A DNA stretch of 64,000 nt from Bacteroides sp. 519. GTDB lineage: Bacteria; Bacteroidota; Bacteroidia; Bacteroidales; Bacteroidaceae. The stretch spans positions 1-64,000 of the forward strand of contig NZ_QVMJ01000037.1 in NCBI RefSeq assembly GCF_010500955.1. Reading direction: 5' to 3'. The notes under the pieces were generated by a model, which saw only the letters and a program-made list of their open reading frames with translations, was not told the origin of the DNA and did not search any database. Shown piece after piece: positions 36,137-46,192 of this stretch. Both the position numbers and the translations under genes were made by a program. Within the stretch, counting starts at the first letter, position 1; every line of letters starts with the position of its first letter.

Positions 36137-36216
36137 CTCATCGCGATGAGAAAGTTTTCTCATCACGATGAGTATTTGTTCTTATTACGATGAGTATTTA
36201 TTCTCATCGCGATGAG
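36137..36216. repeat. CTCATCGCGATGAG array, 22-bp period, 4 units
   Basis: Palindromic 14-mers begin at 36137, 36159, 36181 and 36203, exactly 22 bp apart; units 2 and 3 have small changes (CTCATCACGATGAG, CTTATTACGATGAG). The array lies between the transketolase stop codon and its terminator, so it would be in the 3' untranslated RNA. Confidence 0.9.
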
Positions 36217-36227
36217 AATAATTCAAG

Positions 36228-38237
36228 TTAGAACATTTCCTTCACTTGCTTATAAACATTATCGGCAGTGAATCCTAATTTCTCATCCAACACTTTGTAT
36301 GGTGCAGAGAAACCAAATGATTCTAAACCAAACACTTTACCGTTGCTTCCTACAAGTCCCTGAAGATTTACAGGCAATCCGGCAGTAAGACCGAATACTT
36401 TTGCACCAGCAGGAATAATTGATTCCTGGTATTCTTTGCTTTGGCTACGGAATAATCCTTCGGATGGAGCAGAAACGATACGTACTTTCAAACCATCTTT
36501 GCGAAGCAATTCGGCTCCGGCAACCAATGTAGCTACTTCCGAACCGGAAGCTACCAGAATTACATCTGGGTTTGCATCGGCACCAGCAACAATGTATGCA
36601 CCTTTAGCAGCCTGCGAGTAATCTGTGCCTTCGGGAAGTTTGGCAATGTCCTGACGTGAGAAGATCAATCCGGTAGGAGTTGAAACGTTCTCCATGGCCA
36701 GACGCCAAGCTGCGGTTGTTTCGTCAGCATCAGCAGGACGAAGTACAAGCATTGAATTGTGTCCTTTGTGGTTTTTCAGTTTCTCCATCAAACGGATTTG
36801 AGCTTCCTGTTCAACCGGCTCATGAGTTGGGCCGTCTTCACCTACGCGGAAGGCATCGTGTGTCCAGATGAATTTCACCGGAAGTTCCATCAATGCAGCC
36901 ATACGAACCACTGGTTTCATATAGTCTGAGAATACAAAGAAGGTACCACAACCGGCAATTACACCACCGTGAAGAGCCATACCTACACAAACTGCAGCCA
37001 TAGTAAGCTCGGATACACCCGCCTGGAAGAATGCACCACTGAAATCACCTTTGGTGAAAGCATGTGTCTTCTTAAGGAAACCGTCTGTTTTATCAGAGTT
37101 AGATAAGTCGGCAGAGGCAACAATCATGTTTTCTACCTGAGTAGCTAAAGCACCTAATACAGTTGCCGAAGCATTACGGGTTGCAGCACCCGGTTTTTGT
37201 TCGATAGCAGCCCAATCAACTTTGGGAGCTTTTCCTGAGAAGAACTCGGCAAACTTAACAGCCAGTTCTGGGTTTTGTTTAGCCCACTGTTCTCTTTCTG
37301 CATTCTTATCAGCAACAATGTATTTCAGTTCTTCTGCACGGGCAGCATACATTTCTGCTACTTCGGGGAAGATAACGAAAGGATTGTCAAGATCACCACC
37401 CAGATTCTTAATGGTGTTTTTATAAGCATCGCCACCCAGCGGAGCACCATGAGTATCGCAACATGCTTCATAACTTGTTCCGTCGGCTCTGAGAGCACCT
37501 TTACCCATTACGGTTTTTCCAATAATCAGGGTTGGGCGTTCTGTTTCTTTTTTAGCTTCGTTCAAAGCGTCGCGAATGGATTGGGCATCATTTCCTGCGA
37601 TATTTATCACATGCCATCCCCATGAACGATATTTCTTTTCTACATCTTCGTTAGTTACCGCATCGGTAGCTGTAGAAAGCTGAATATCGTTTGAATCGTA
37701 AAACATAACCAGGTTATCCAATCCCAGTGTACCGGCTATACGGCCTGCACCTTGTGAGATTTCTTCCTGAATACCACCATCGGATATATAGGTATATATA
37801 GTTTGATTCATTACATCACCAAAGCGTGCTTTCAAGAACTTGGCAGCAATAGCAGCACCTACAGCATATGTATGGCCTTGACCTAACGGACCAGAAGTAT
37901 TTTCTACTCCACGCATTATGTCTACTTCGGGGTGTCCTGGTGTTGGGCTTCCCCACTGACGGAATTGCGACAGTTCGTCCATGCTATATTTACCAGTCAT
38001 TGCTAATACTGAATAAAGCATTGGCGACATGTGTCCGGGATCAAGGAAGAAGCGGTCGCGTGACTCCCAGGCCGGATTAGCGGGATCATACACTAAAAAC
38101 TCAGAGAAGAGTACGTTGACAAAATCTGCACCACCCATAGCACCACCGGGATGCCCTGACTTTGCTTTTTCAACCATTGAAGCAGCTAGGATACGGATAT
38201 TATCAGCCGCACGGTTCATAAGTTTAATGTCGTTCAT
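36228..38237 (-). CDS. tkt: Transketolase
   Basis: A 669-residue cytoplasmic enzyme of usual length. It transfers two-carbon units between pentose and other sugar phosphates using thiamine diphosphate. Visible: KSGHPGGAMGGADFVNVLFS at the N-terminus, the cofactor-binding stretch ISDGGIQEEISQGAGRIAG, the pyrimidine domain SADLSNSDKTDGF and GEDGPTHEPVEQEAQIRLME. It consumes the xylulose 5-phosphate made by the arabinose genes upstream in the same direction. A -7 box (TATCTTTG) lies 29 bp before the ATG, so it can be transcribed alone; a terminator follows. Confidence 0.96.
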   Translation of the reverse strand: MNDIKLMNRAADNIRILAASMVEKAKSGHPGGAMGGADFVNVLFSEFLVYDPANPAWESRDRFFLDPGHMSPMLYSVLAMTGKYSMDELSQFRQWGSPTPGHPEVDIMRGVENTSGPLGQGHTYAVGAAIAAKFLKARFGDVMNQTIYTYISDGGIQEEISQGAGRIAGTLGLDNLVMFYDSNDIQLSTATDAVTNEDVEKKYRSWGWHVINIAGNDAQSIRDALNEAKKETERPTLIIGKTVMGKGALRADGTSYEACCDTHGAPLGGDAYKNTIKNLGGDLDNPFVIFPEVAEMYAARAEELKYIVADKNAEREQWAKQNPELAVKFAEFFSGKAPKVDWAAIEQKPGAATRNASATVLGALATQVENMIVASADLSNSDKTDGFLKKTHAFTKGDFSGAFFQAGVSELTMAAVCVGMALHGGVIAGCGTFFVFSDYMKPVVRMAALMELPVKFIWTHDAFRVGEDGPTHEPVEQEAQIRLMEKLKNHKGHNSMLVLRPADADETTAAWRLAMENVSTPTGLIFSRQDIAKLPEGTDYSQAAKGAYIVAGADANPDVILVASGSEVATLVAGAELLRKDGLKVRIVSAPSEGLFRSQSKEYQESIIPAGAKVFGLTAGLPVNLQGLVGSNGKVFGLESFGFSAPYKVLDEKLGFTADNVYKQVKEMF

Positions 38238-38265
38238 AATTAGTAATCTTTAGTATTTGTTTTTG

Positions 38266-38273
38266 CAAAGATA
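38266..38273 (-). promoter_or_regulatory. -7 box for transketolase
   Basis: TATCTTTG on the - strand (CAAAGATA on +), 29 bp before the ATG. The -33 region is weak. Confidence 0.5.
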
Positions 38274-38278
38274 AAATA

Positions 38279-38361
38279 TTAAACGCTAAGTTACACTAGT
38301 TCCACGAAGTTGATATAAAAAAAATAAAACTTAGCGTAACTTGCGTAACTCTGCGTTTAAC
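38279..38361. repeat. Word-repeat hairpin between GH51 and transketolase
   Basis: CGCTAAGTT (38284) pairs with AACTTAGCG (38328); further GCGTAACTCTGCGTTTAA words on the right resemble the 17523-17622 element. Pairing is partial compared with the other members. Confidence 0.65.
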
Positions 38362-38364
38362 ATA

Positions 38365-39903
38365 TTATTTTATAGCAATTGTTACAATCGACTTAGCTGG
38401 TAATTTAACCTCTAATGTACCTTTGTTTAATTTTGCTCCTTTGAATTCCTTTACATTCACAACATTAGGATTTTCAAATGTATTGTAATCAGTGAGGTTT
38501 TTAGAGGTAAGAATTTCGCCGGTAACTGTTTTAGCTTTCAATCCAGAAAGATCAATAGTGATGTTCTGAGCATTGTCGGCATCTACATTCGATAATGAGA
38601 TATGTACTATACCGTCTTTGCCTTTCGATGCTGTTGCGCTGATTAATGGCAATGTACGGTTATCGCGTACTGGCATTTCTTCGCACTTTATATCCAAAGG
38701 CAGGTGTGTAGCATCCTGATGAACTGCATACATTTTAAACACATGGTAAGTAGGAGTTAATACCATGCCTTTATCGTTGGTAAGAATCATAGATTGTAAT
38801 ACATTTACAATCTGTGCTATGTTAGCCATGGTAAGTCTTTCGGTGTATTTATGGAAAATATCGAAAGAAAGAGAAGCTACAAATGCATCGCGCAATGTAT
38901 TTTGCTGGTAAAGATGACCGCCAATTGTACCCGGTTCTTCGTCCCACCATGTTCCCCATTCGTCAAGCAAAAGGTTAACTCTTTTCTTTGGATCATATTT
39001 ATCCATGATAGCAATGTGCTTTTTCAATACATCTTCTACTTCGCGACATTTGCCCAATGTCCAGTAGTAATCGTCTTTATCGAAAATGGTTGCTGCACCT
39101 TTACTGCCACTCCATCCTTTTACTGTATAGTAATGCAAAGAAAGGCCTTGCATGTGGTTGCGGGCACGATCCATCAGTACTTCGGTCCAGTTATAATCGT
39201 AATCGCTGGCACCGCTGGCTATTTTATAGAGGTGGTTGCCATCGTAGTTGCGGCAATAGGTTGCATAACGACGGTAAAGGTCGGCATAATATTCGGGACG
39301 CATGCTTCCACCGCACCCCCAGCTTTCGTTACCAACGCCGAGGTATTTTACATTCCATGCTTTGTCGCGTCCGTTTTGACGGCGAAGTCTGGCCATTGGC
39401 GAGTCGCCATCGGAGGTCATGTATTCAACCCATTTGGCTAGTTCTTCTACTGTGCCACTACCTACGTTTCCGCTAATGTAAGGTTCGCATTCAAGGATTT
39501 CGCACAGGTTAAGAAATTCGTGTGTACCAAAGCTGTTGTCTTCGATGGTACCTCCCCAGTTGTTGTTTACCATTTTCGGACGGTTTTCGCGTGGGCCAAT
39601 TCCGTCCATCCAGTGGTATTCATCAGCAAAACATCCACCTGGCCAACGAAGTACAGGTATTTTAAGATCTTTCAATGCATTTAAAACGTCGGAACGGTAA
39701 CCGTTCTGATTAGGTATAGCTGAGTTTTCTCCCACCCATAATCCACCATAGATACAGGTTCCAAGGTGTTCGGCAAACTGACCATAGATTTCTTTTGGGA
39801 TTATCTGGTTACCTTCCAGATCGACTTTAATACTCGCGTTTTTCTGGGCATTAGCTGATAAAGCCAGCAGTGCGCAGATACTTACTAAGATACTTTTCTT
39901 CAT
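38365..39903 (-). CDS. GH51 alpha-L-arabinofuranosidase
   Basis: A 512-residue exported enzyme (signal ending LALSANA). Acid/base GVGNESWGCGG and nucleophile LLLDEWGTWWDEEPGT mark the GH51 barrel, with a C-terminal beta-sandwich from about 390. It releases terminal alpha-L-arabinofuranose from arabinan, arabinoxylan or oligomers; export suggests a periplasmic role. The order transketolase-GH51-GH127/146-kinase-isomerase matches, as I recall, the Bacteroides thetaiotaomicron arabinose locus near BT0347-BT0356. It shares only the GH51 core with the protein at 11761-14283. Confidence 0.94.
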   Translation of the reverse strand: MKKSILVSICALLALSANAQKNASIKVDLEGNQIIPKEIYGQFAEHLGTCIYGGLWVGENSAIPNQNGYRSDVLNALKDLKIPVLRWPGGCFADEYHWMDGIGPRENRPKMVNNNWGGTIEDNSFGTHEFLNLCEILECEPYISGNVGSGTVEELAKWVEYMTSDGDSPMARLRRQNGRDKAWNVKYLGVGNESWGCGGSMRPEYYADLYRRYATYCRNYDGNHLYKIASGASDYDYNWTEVLMDRARNHMQGLSLHYYTVKGWSGSKGAATIFDKDDYYWTLGKCREVEDVLKKHIAIMDKYDPKKRVNLLLDEWGTWWDEEPGTIGGHLYQQNTLRDAFVASLSFDIFHKYTERLTMANIAQIVNVLQSMILTNDKGMVLTPTYHVFKMYAVHQDATHLPLDIKCEEMPVRDNRTLPLISATASKGKDGIVHISLSNVDADNAQNITIDLSGLKAKTVTGEILTSKNLTDYNTFENPNVVNVKEFKGAKLNKGTLEVKLPAKSIVTIAIK

Positions 39904-40040
39904 AATTACATGCTGTTATTGAGGTTTAAAATGTTTAAAATGTTGTTATAGCTATTAGTTTCATTTAGTTTTCTATATAGGAAACGTGATAGATAAATAT
40001 AACAAAACAAACTCGAGTGGGAAGATTGAAATAGAAAAGA

Positions 40041-41969
40041 CTATTTCGCATGAATAGTAAATCCTCCTTGAGAATTCATATTCACAACCAGCTCTCCTTT
40101 CTTATTAACTCTTGCTAATTGCATAGCGGCAGTTCCATCAGGGTTATCATAAATAACTTCCAACTCTTGTCCGGTTAACCAAGGCAAGGATAGGGTAAGC
40201 TTCTTACTTTCGGCTTCGGCATTGGTTCCGGCAATGTACCATTGGTTTCCATACCTGCGTGCCAATACACAATATTTACCTGGGTAGCCATCAATGAAAC
40301 GGGTTTCGTCCCAAACGGTGGGTACATTACTAATGAAGTTTAAAACATAGTCCGGTTGTTCCTCTAAATTATTAGGAGTTACCCCCAGGTGTTGAATGGG
40401 CGATTGATAGATTACTGTTGTAGCCACTTGAAAGGCATCTGTTGTTTTCCGGATAGTTCCGTCCTTTTGATCCTTTGAAAAACGTTTATTTAAAAAGACT
40501 GGTCCGAAATCCATTGCCGAAACAGCATTACGCACAAATGGTAAGATGGTGCTTGAATACGCTTCCTTATCGGTAAAGTATTGACTAAACACCAAATTTT
40601 CTGATACCAATGCTGCTTCACTTGTTACGTGATTAGGATACATACGTTCCCAACCACGGGGCAAAGTTGTACCATGGAAATTAACGAATATCCCATGTTC
40701 GTTAGCATCAGTTAGTATGTCTTCGTAAAGTTTCATTGTTACTTGTTTATCGCCTCCGAAGAAATCGACTTTAATACCTTTAACTCCCAACGACTGCATC
40801 CATTTCATTTCTTTTTTGCGAGCAGGTGCTGTATCCATCCGATTATGCGGACCTTGTGGTGCATCGTTCCATGAGCCGTTAGAATTATACCATAGTATTA
40901 CATCTACTCCTTTAGATTGTGCATAGGCAATAAGCGAGGGCATATTTTCATAACCAATCTGTTTATCCCACAAGGCATCAATAAGAATATATTCAAGACC
41001 CAAATCGGCAGCCAGGTCTATAAAGGTTACCTGATCCTGATAGTTGCAACTGATATCTTGCCAAAGTATCCAACTCCAGGTAGTTTTACCGGGCTTATAT
41101 ACTTGTGAGGGCTCGTAGATGGGTTTAACAACATCATAGGCAGAAGTAGTTTCAATAATTGGTTTAAGAGTTTCTCCTACTGTTATTGTTTTCCATGAGG
41201 TTGTTAGAGGTAAACGGGCTGTAACTGTTGCATCGCCAACACTATGATTTTCTTCTTTCTCGGGGAAAGAGATATGATAGCAACCCTCAGGGCTGCTTTC
41301 GCTTAGTTTGGTACCTGCATACTGGCTGCTTACTCCTGTTTCCGAAATCAATACCCAACCATCATTCCCCAGATGAAAAAGAGCAGGGAAAGTATAACCG
41401 ATTCCGTATTTCGATGGTGTTCCAATGGGTTCGTCAAGGGTATATTCTTCTTCGTAGCTGGGCTTTGTACGCATCCATCCTTCGCCCCATGGAGCTTGTG
41501 GTGTTATGAAAGTCGTGGTATGAGTTGGAAAATCAAACCCGGTATTTTCTTTCAATATGGTACAATGTGTTTTATTGGGGGATGCTATTTGGTAAGCCAA
41601 CGATATGTCATTGTTTGCTACCCGAAAGATTACAGATAAGGTGTCGCTCTGAGGATTTACATATTTACTTATCAATTCGTTTGCCTGATAGTGTATGCGA
41701 CTTGCTTTTGCATGAGGCATTGTATATGATTCATCAACGAGGGTACGGGTATCGTTTATATGAACCAGATTGCTGGAAAAACTACCAATATTGGTTTCAA
41801 GACCCAATGGAGAGGGCTCGAGCATAGTTTTACCATTATAGGTTACAGTATATGATAATCCGGTACTATTTTTTTGAATATTGACAGACAAATTACCGTC
41901 GGGGCTTTGTACTTCCTGCGCACAAAGAATAGCAGGAAACAAAGATAAAGTTAAAAGTATTCTCTTCAT
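40041..41969 (-). CDS. GH97 alpha-galactosidase / beta-L-arabinopyranosidase-like enzyme
   Basis: A 642-residue exported protein (signal cut near LCAQE). N-terminal beta-sandwich (about 20-265, from SPDGNLSVNIQKNSTGLSY), TIM barrel (about 290-530; IKVDFFGGDKQ, FVNFHGTTLPRGWERMYPN) and C-terminal domain. The Asp of KVDFFGGD is the nucleophile position of the retaining (GalA-type) GH97 group, so alpha-galactosidase activity, or the sterically similar beta-L-arabinopyranosidase, is more likely than the SusB-type alpha-glucosidase. It is 10 bp from the GH127/146 gene and surely co-transcribed. In this cluster it may remove capping arabinopyranose or galactose. Confidence 0.9.
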   Translation of the reverse strand: MKRILLTLSLFPAILCAQEVQSPDGNLSVNIQKNSTGLSYTVTYNGKTMLEPSPLGLETNIGSFSSNLVHINDTRTLVDESYTMPHAKASRIHYQANELISKYVNPQSDTLSVIFRVANNDISLAYQIASPNKTHCTILKENTGFDFPTHTTTFITPQAPWGEGWMRTKPSYEEEYTLDEPIGTPSKYGIGYTFPALFHLGNDGWVLISETGVSSQYAGTKLSESSPEGCYHISFPEKEENHSVGDATVTARLPLTTSWKTITVGETLKPIIETTSAYDVVKPIYEPSQVYKPGKTTWSWILWQDISCNYQDQVTFIDLAADLGLEYILIDALWDKQIGYENMPSLIAYAQSKGVDVILWYNSNGSWNDAPQGPHNRMDTAPARKKEMKWMQSLGVKGIKVDFFGGDKQVTMKLYEDILTDANEHGIFVNFHGTTLPRGWERMYPNHVTSEAALVSENLVFSQYFTDKEAYSSTILPFVRNAVSAMDFGPVFLNKRFSKDQKDGTIRKTTDAFQVATTVIYQSPIQHLGVTPNNLEEQPDYVLNFISNVPTVWDETRFIDGYPGKYCVLARRYGNQWYIAGTNAEAESKKLTLSLPWLTGQELEVIYDNPDGTAAMQLARVNKKGELVVNMNSQGGFTIHAK

Positions 41970-41979
41970 ATTTATTATT

Positions 41980-44322
41980 CTATTTTATTATTCTTACTTC
42001 AAATATCTTTCCGGTATTACCAGTATCGCCTGCTTCAAACCGAATACGATATTTACCATCGCTTAAACCAGTGGGTAAAGCCATTTCGCGGATCACAAAG
42101 CCCTCTTCTATGGGTGTATCTTTATAAACCCGGGCAAGTTTCTGACCATTTACAGATAAACGGGGTTCGTATTCAAGTTCGTTGTTTTGCATTACAAACT
42201 GTATTTTAGCTCCCTTGGTTATCTTCATTTCATAGCTGAACCAGCCACGGGCGCTGCGGAAGTGGCGGTTTTTATGGATACCGGTTGTGGATGCTTCCTG
42301 CTCAATAAAGTGGTCGGATTCCGGTTGTTGCTCGCCGGGGTAAACAATGTCTACCGTGCGGGCGGCAAGCTGGGCGGCTTGTTTTTCTTTGGCTTCTATT
42401 TCGGCTTTCTTCTGTACCCATTCTTGTGCGGTTACCTGATGTATATACACTGCATAACGGGAATTGTGCAAACGAAAGAATGGAATAAACTCAAGTGACT
42501 TAGCTGGATATGCTTCTCCTGTATAGGCAAAAGAGAGGTTACCAATATCTGACTTTTTAAAGTTAGCCAATATGTTTTGAGTTTCGCTTATTATCGTCGG
42601 TGCCTTGTCTAATGGAATTTTAGCACCATGGGCAATATGACCACCGCGGCTATCATCAGCATAGAGTCCGGTCATACTTTCCGTACCTGTTTTTGTAGCC
42701 AGTACAATAGGGCCGTATCTGAAAGAATAGTAATTGCGTTTATCCGGTAATTGCTCCATTTCCAGTTTCATCGGAAGGGTTACAACTACTTCATCTCCTT
42801 CTTTCCATTTACGATCGATAGAAAGATAGCCCATGTATAATCCCGGGTCAGAGACTTTTTGGCCATTGATATTTACTTCTATTTGCTGAAAATCGCCTGC
42901 CCATTCCGGGTAACGTACTCTTAGTGTGAATTGCTCATCATCTGCCTGTTCCATACGGAAACTAATTTTATTCTCATCGGGGAAACGGGTTTCCTGTACC
43001 AGAACAACTCCTTTATCCTGCCAGTTTACGCGTGAAGGGATAAAGAGATTAACCAATAAAGCATCTTCCTGATGTGCATAAATAAGTTCACCGTATTTGG
43101 TATGGTTTTCCAATCCTGAACCTACACAGCACCACATACTGGTTTGTGGTTGCGAGTAAACCCGGTAATGTCCCGGACGCATCGGGGTGAAGTACACAAA
43201 TCCACCTTTCTCCGGTTCTTGAGAGGCTAAAATATGATTATACAAGGCACGCTCATAGTAATCTATGAATTGGGTATCCATGGTTGTTTGATAAAACATA
43301 TTGCTTAAACGAAGCATATTGTATGTATTGCAGGTTTCAGGCCCTTCAATATCGTCTATCATGGGTTCGAAGTTGTCGGTAGCATGGAAATGTTCGCGTA
43401 CACTGTTGCCTCCAATGCTTACACTACGGTTCTGTGTTACTGTTTGCCAGAAAAAACGGGAAGCATCATTCCATGCTTTATTGCCTTCGAGATCGGCAAT
43501 GCGTTTGTACCCGATTACTTTGGGAATCTGGGTGTTGGCGTGCAAGCCAGTTAGTTTGTCTTCGTTTTCCAACAAAGGATTTAATATAGCCAGATGCGAG
43601 AAGCGTTTAGCCAGATCAAGATATTTGGATTCGCCGGTAAGGTCGTACACATCGGCAAATACCTCGTTCAGTCCACCGTGTTCGCTGCGTAACATATCCT
43701 GCATTTGGGTGTCGGATAAATCGGCGGTCACATCTATCATCCAGTCGGTTAACTTAACCAGCATTTCGAATGCTATTTCGTTATGCGCAAATATATAAGC
43801 GTCGCGCAAGCCCGCATAGGTTTTGTGTATGTTATACAAGGGCACCCATTTGCCGTTGAGGTCGAAGCCTCCGGCGCGGATGTTTCCTTGTTTAATTTCT
43901 TTCCATAGGTTGATGCTGCCGGGTGTACCTCCGATAAATCCGGTGCGTACCTGTTTCTGGCACTGCCAGAGCTCATTTATCATATAGTCTAACCGACGTT
44001 TCACTTCGGCATTGCCTGTGGCGGCGTACATCATGGATAGGGCAGAAAGATAATGCCCACCAATATGTCCATCCAATCCGGTGTTTTCCCAGTTGGTATA
44101 CGATTGTGCTTTAGGTGTAAGACCAGCTTCGCGAAGATAAGGAGCGAGAAGTCGGTCGGGTTCCATTTCAAGGATATACTTTAAATCTACTTGTTGTGCT
44201 TGTAAGAATGGGCTGTCAAGTAGTTCAACATCGCTTAAGTTAAAGAGTTCTACTTGTTTTTGCGGTTGAGCAAAAAGGGTAACAGGGGATAATAAAATAA
44301 TAAGGGAGATGATAAACTTCAT
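41980..44322 (-). CDS. GH127/GH146-type beta-L-arabinofuranosidase
   Basis: A 780-residue exported enzyme; ATG 44322 (MKFIISLIILLSPVTLFA) is preferred to the GTG three codons upstream. The (alpha/alpha)6 barrel carries NTGLDGHIGGHYLSALSMMY, the DIEGPETCNTYNMLRLS glutamate region and the CCVGSGLENHTKYGELIY motif; this Cys is the zinc-bound nucleophile in the family (formerly DUF1680). The end is a DUF4986-like sandwich. It releases beta-L-arabinofuranose, as on arabinan side chains or glycoproteins. Choosing GH127 or GH146 needs a tree. Confidence 0.9.
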   Translation of the reverse strand: MKFIISLIILLSPVTLFAQPQKQVELFNLSDVELLDSPFLQAQQVDLKYILEMEPDRLLAPYLREAGLTPKAQSYTNWENTGLDGHIGGHYLSALSMMYAATGNAEVKRRLDYMINELWQCQKQVRTGFIGGTPGSINLWKEIKQGNIRAGGFDLNGKWVPLYNIHKTYAGLRDAYIFAHNEIAFEMLVKLTDWMIDVTADLSDTQMQDMLRSEHGGLNEVFADVYDLTGESKYLDLAKRFSHLAILNPLLENEDKLTGLHANTQIPKVIGYKRIADLEGNKAWNDASRFFWQTVTQNRSVSIGGNSVREHFHATDNFEPMIDDIEGPETCNTYNMLRLSNMFYQTTMDTQFIDYYERALYNHILASQEPEKGGFVYFTPMRPGHYRVYSQPQTSMWCCVGSGLENHTKYGELIYAHQEDALLVNLFIPSRVNWQDKGVVLVQETRFPDENKISFRMEQADDEQFTLRVRYPEWAGDFQQIEVNINGQKVSDPGLYMGYLSIDRKWKEGDEVVVTLPMKLEMEQLPDKRNYYSFRYGPIVLATKTGTESMTGLYADDSRGGHIAHGAKIPLDKAPTIISETQNILANFKKSDIGNLSFAYTGEAYPAKSLEFIPFFRLHNSRYAVYIHQVTAQEWVQKKAEIEAKEKQAAQLAARTVDIVYPGEQQPESDHFIEQEASTTGIHKNRHFRSARGWFSYEMKITKGAKIQFVMQNNELEYEPRLSVNGQKLARVYKDTPIEEGFVIREMALPTGLSDGKYRIRFEAGDTGNTGKIFEVRIIK

Positions 44323-44350
44323 AGTAACCACAGGATTTTAGATGTTTTTT

Positions 44351-44501
44351 AGACACGGATTACGCGGATTACACGGATTAATAAGTTAGTAGCTAGTAGT
44401 TAGTAGCTAGTAGAAATCTATGCAGCATTGCTACTAACTACTAACTACTAACTACTAGCTACTAACCTATTAATCCGTGTCATCTGCGTCATCCGTGTCT
44501 A
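44351..44501. repeat. Nested word-repeat hairpin between ribulokinase and GH127/146
   Basis: The outer arms are AGACACGGATTACGCGGATT and its near complement of ATCCGTGTC words (9-bp period). The inner arms repeat TAGTAGT/TAGTAGC heptamers around an ATGCAGCATTGC loop. The ribulokinase stop codon lies within the right outer arm. Confidence 0.9.
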
Positions 44502-46094
44502 TTTCTTATATTTTACTGCTGCTGCTTCAATAGGAAGTGCTGCCTTGTAGCTCTCGATGAATTTGTTGAAACCTTCTACATCTTCATCCGAAGGTGATAT
44601 CTCAATACCTGCTTCTCCACCAAACACATGTTTGTGAAGGAAATCGGCAAGAGATTGTTTCGTATCATTGTTCACTAAGTAAGAACCCAGCAATGCAATA
44701 CCCCAAGCACCACCTTCACCAGCTGTTTCCATTACAGAAATCGGCGAATTTAATGCTGCGGCAAGTATTCTCTGCCCTACGGTTTTGGTTCTGAATAATC
44801 CACCATGAGCCGTAATTCTATCAACTTTAACTTTTTCTTCATTGAAAAGAATGTCGTTACCAATCTTTAAAACGCCAACAGCCGATTGCAGGTGTGCGCG
44901 CATGAAGTTAGCCAGATTAAATGTGTCATTGGCCGAGCGTACAAACAAGGGTCTTCCTTCAGCAAGTCCAGTTATGGGTTCACCTGAAATATAATTGTAT
45001 GAAAGCAATCCTCCACAATCCGTATCGCCGGTTAGCGCATGGTTATAAAGTTCTTCATATATTTTATCCATATCTACAGGTATGCCCAGCAATTGCTGGT
45101 ATTCTTTGAAGAGGTTTACCCAGTCGTTGAGGTCGGAAGTGCAATTGTTGCAATGCACCATGGCTACTAAACTTCCGTCGGGAGTTGTTACCATATCAAT
45201 CTCTTCGTGGGGTTTAGACAAGTCTTTCTCTAATACAATCATTGAGAATGATGAAGTACCTGCCGATACATTTCCGGTGCGTTGCTCTACAGCGTTGGTT
45301 GCTACCATACCGGTTCCGGCGTCTCCTTCGGGCGGACAAACAGGTACTCCTGCCTTGAGGTTACCGGATACGTCGAGCTTCCGGGCTCCTTCTGCTGTAA
45401 GTATTCCGGCATCTTCGCCTGCTGATAGTACTTCAGGCAGAATGTCGAGCAGTTTCCAATTGTATCCTTTGCCTACAATCAGGTTATCGAACTTGGTCAC
45501 CATGTGGGCGTAGTAGTTCTTGGTATCAGGATCTATGGGAAGCATACCCGATGCATCGCCTATACCTAATACTTTTTTCCCTGTTATTTGCCAATGGATA
45601 TATCCGGCAAGTGTTGTCAGAAAATCAATATCCTTCACATGTTCTTCGTTGTCCAGAATAACCTGGTACAAGTGAGAAATGCTCCATCTTAATGGAATGT
45701 TATACACAAACAGTTCCGACAATTCGGCTGCTGCCTGTCCGGTATTGGTGTTTCTCCAGGTACGGAAAGGTACAAGAATCTCTTCTTTTTTATTGAATGC
45801 CATATAGCCGTGCATCATGGCGCTAACACCAATGGCTGCCAGATTCTCTATTTCAATGCCATATTTGTTCTTTACGTTTGAACGAAGGTCGGCATAGCAA
45901 TCCTGTAACCCATGCCAGATTTCATCCATGCTGTATGTCCAGAGTCCATTTATCAATTGGTTTTCCCAAGCATGGCTTCCTTGTGCTATCGGTTTGTTCT
46001 CCTGGTCAATCAAAACAGCCTTAATTCTAGTAGATCCAAGCTCTATACCCAGAATTGCTTTGCCTGCTTCGATGACTGATTTTGCGTTTATCAT
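44499..46094 (-). CDS. araB: L-ribulokinase (FGGY family)
   Basis: A 531-residue cytoplasmic kinase with the FGGY fold: ILGIELGSTRIKAVLID phosphate loop at the start, GVSAMMHGYMAF, PEGDAGTGMVATNAVEQRTG and the C-terminal TAHGGLFRTKTVGQRILAAA plus AGEGGAWGIALLG nucleotide-binding part. It phosphorylates L-ribulose using ATP. It belongs to the Bacteroides-type kinase often labelled xylulokinase; the position next to AraA and AraD settles the role. Hairpins lie on both sides (44351-44501 and 46098-46190). Confidence 0.9.
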   Translation of the reverse strand: MINAKSVIEAGKAILGIELGSTRIKAVLIDQENKPIAQGSHAWENQLINGLWTYSMDEIWHGLQDCYADLRSNVKNKYGIEIENLAAIGVSAMMHGYMAFNKKEEILVPFRTWRNTNTGQAAAELSELFVYNIPLRWSISHLYQVILDNEEHVKDIDFLTTLAGYIHWQITGKKVLGIGDASGMLPIDPDTKNYYAHMVTKFDNLIVGKGYNWKLLDILPEVLSAGEDAGILTAEGARKLDVSGNLKAGVPVCPPEGDAGTGMVATNAVEQRTGNVSAGTSSFSMIVLEKDLSKPHEEIDMVTTPDGSLVAMVHCNNCTSDLNDWVNLFKEYQQLLGIPVDMDKIYEELYNHALTGDTDCGGLLSYNYISGEPITGLAEGRPLFVRSANDTFNLANFMRAHLQSAVGVLKIGNDILFNEEKVKVDRITAHGGLFRTKTVGQRILAAALNSPISVMETAGEGGAWGIALLGSYLVNNDTKQSLADFLHKHVFGGEAGIEISPSDEDVEGFNKFIESYKAALPIEAAAVKYKK

Positions 46095-46097
46095 TTT

Positions 46098-46190
<93 letters not shown>

Positions 46191-46192
46191 GA

